Assembly: GCA_030628575.1 (NCBI GenBank) | Contig: DAOVQR010000048.1 | Coordinates: forward strand, 1-6,020 | Direction of reading: 5' to 3' | DNA from: a bacterium | GTDB taxonomy: Bacteria; Patescibacteriota; UBA1384; JAMDBS01; DAOVQR01 | Length of the DNA stretch: 6,020 nucleotides | Part shown: positions 5,074 through 6,020 of the stretch, piece after piece | How the letters are laid out: each line of letters starts with the position of its first letter | Position numbering within the stretch: position 1 is the first letter of the stretch | Position numbers and translations under genes: made by a program | Notes under the pieces: model-generated | Told to the model about the DNA's origin: nothing | Database searches by the model: none | The model's input: the letters and a program-made list of their open reading frames with translations, nothing else

Positions 5074-6020
5074 ATGTCAAGCATTTCAAAAACAAAAGCG
5101 ATTACAATTGAAGATGTAAAAATCAAGCAAAAATCTAAAGTTGTTGGTAAAACTGGTACTAATAAATTTGTTAAAGTTTTAATTACAATTTTGATTTCAT
5201 TTATTATTGCAGCAGGTCTACTCTCAGGACTTGCTTTTATTTATTCTCAAATTTATGAAAATCAATTTTATTCTGGAGTTAAAATTGCTGGTTATGAATT
5301 TGCCGGTAAAACCAAAAGTAATGCCAAAAAATCTTTAGAATTAAAATTAGCTAATATTGATCAAACAGAATTAACAATTAAAAATAGCGAAGAAAAAACA
5401 ATCAAATTGGCAGATTTGCATTTATCGGTTGATATTGATGCAACATTAAATAATGCCTTTGATTATGGTCGTGATGCTAATTTTATGCAAAATAGTGTAG
5501 ATCAATTTAAGGCATTATATCAAGATAAAGATTTTAATTATGTTTTATCTGGTAATGATGAGGAAGTTGATGCTAAATTGCGGGAAATGGCAGCTGATTT
5601 ATATAAAGAACCTAAAAATGCCACTATCTTGGTTAAAGATGATCAATTGTCAGTTGCCAAAGAAGAACAGGGAAAACAGGTAAATTTAGAACAATTTAAA
5701 TACAATGTTAGTGAAATGTTAAGTTCTAACACAGGTAATACTATTGTGCTTACTTGGAATATAATTGAACCAAGTATCAAAGATTATCAAGTAGAGGAAG
5801 TATTACCGCAGGTAGAAAAAATTGTTAATGGCGATGTTACTTTTACAGATACTGAAAAATACAAAACTTATACTGTCAATTCAGAAGAAATTGCTTCATG
5901 GTTAGTTTTAAAAGCAGAGCGGGATTTATCTGTTTCGGTGGAGATTTCTGATGATGCCATTAGAAATTATATTCAGGAACAATTAGTCAAAAAAGTAAAT
6001 AAAAAAATGATTGATAAAAA
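5074..6020 (+). CDS. PG_binding_4 / VanW-like membrane protein, 3' end missing
   Basis: 315 codons are visible from ATG 5074 to the right edge, with no stop. The start is supported by GAGG five bases upstream and the strong promoter. Residues 1-34 are cytoplasmic and Lys-rich, and about 35-57 are one membrane helix, so the rest lies outside the membrane. FYSGVKIAGYEFAGKT (65-80) followed by a helix (NAKKSLELKL) is the typical opening of proteins with PG_binding_4 repeats (PF12229). A second, similar unit appears near 238-285 (ending YTVNSEEIASWL). In known families these repeats precede either a VanW domain or an L,D-transpeptidase (YkuD) domain; the part that would decide is outside the window. 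A VanW-like protein is the better guess for this type of genome. Role inferred: cell-wall-associated. Codon use is AT-rich like its neighbours. Confidence 0.8.
   Translation, partial: MSSISKTKAITIEDVKIKQKSKVVGKTGTNKFVKVLITILISFIIAAGLLSGLAFIYSQIYENQFYSGVKIAGYEFAGKTKSNAKKSLELKLANIDQTELTIKNSEEKTIKLADLHLSVDIDATLNNAFDYGRDANFMQNSVDQFKALYQDKDFNYVLSGNDEEVDAKLREMAADLYKEPKNATILVKDDQLSVAKEEQGKQVNLEQFKYNVSEMLSSNTGNTIVLTWNIIEPSIKDYQVEEVLPQVEKIVNGDVTFTDTEKYKTYTVNSEEIASWLVLKAERDLSVSVEISDDAIRNYIQEQLVKKVNKKMIDK

Noticed and set aside
1..6020. UGA recoding as in Gracilibacteria or Absconditabacteria
   Set aside because: None of the four coding frames contains an in-frame UGA, and Trp is written UGG; two genes end in UAA within the window.

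Overview
The window is AT-rich, with compact signals and three cell-surface-type proteins. It looks like a chromosomal piece from an uncultured bacterium, most likely of the Candidate Phyla Radiation (Patescibacteria). That assignment is inference: it rests on the module types of the big surface protein (beta-helix plus Ig-like modules of a kind common in these genomes), a small CAP protein, a PG_binding_4/VanW-like membrane protein and a GTCATTGCGAG-type palindromic repeat. No marker gene is present to prove it. All frames read without internal UGA, so there is no sign of UGA recoding.

Layout. Positions 1-2706 (minus) hold the N-terminal 902 codons of a secreted parallel beta-helix protein whose C-terminus lies beyond the left edge. 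Positions 2707-3585 are about 880 bases without a convincing gene. They are rich in small repeats: two short tandem repeats, a perfect 11-bp hairpin, a pair of 19-bp direct repeats around a DnaA-box-like word, and a 132-bp MITE-like palindromic element with 15-bp perfect terminal inverted repeats. Positions 3586-4170 (minus) encode an exported CAP/SCP-domain protein with a near-consensus promoter. Back to back with that promoter is one for a tRNA at 4296-4371 (plus), whose body is that of tRNA-Ile but whose anticodon reads UAU.

Downstream on the plus strand there is an extended -10 promoter, a folded leader of about 88 nt ending in a strong terminator (4484-4510), and then a 104-residue zinc-ribbon protein with a very basic tail (4614-4928). 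Its terminator contains the -35 box of the next promoter. That promoter drives a VanW/PG_binding_4-type membrane protein (5074 to beyond the right edge). The leader of this gene can form two mutually exclusive stems, one of which hides the ribosome binding site.

The three exported proteins all fit the cell envelope or surface, but the transcription units are separate and no common pathway is shown. The most interesting signals are the UAU tRNA-Ile, the two RNA leaders, the terminator/promoter overlap and the repeat-rich intergenic block. No CRISPR array, transposase, phage gene or defence system is visible.
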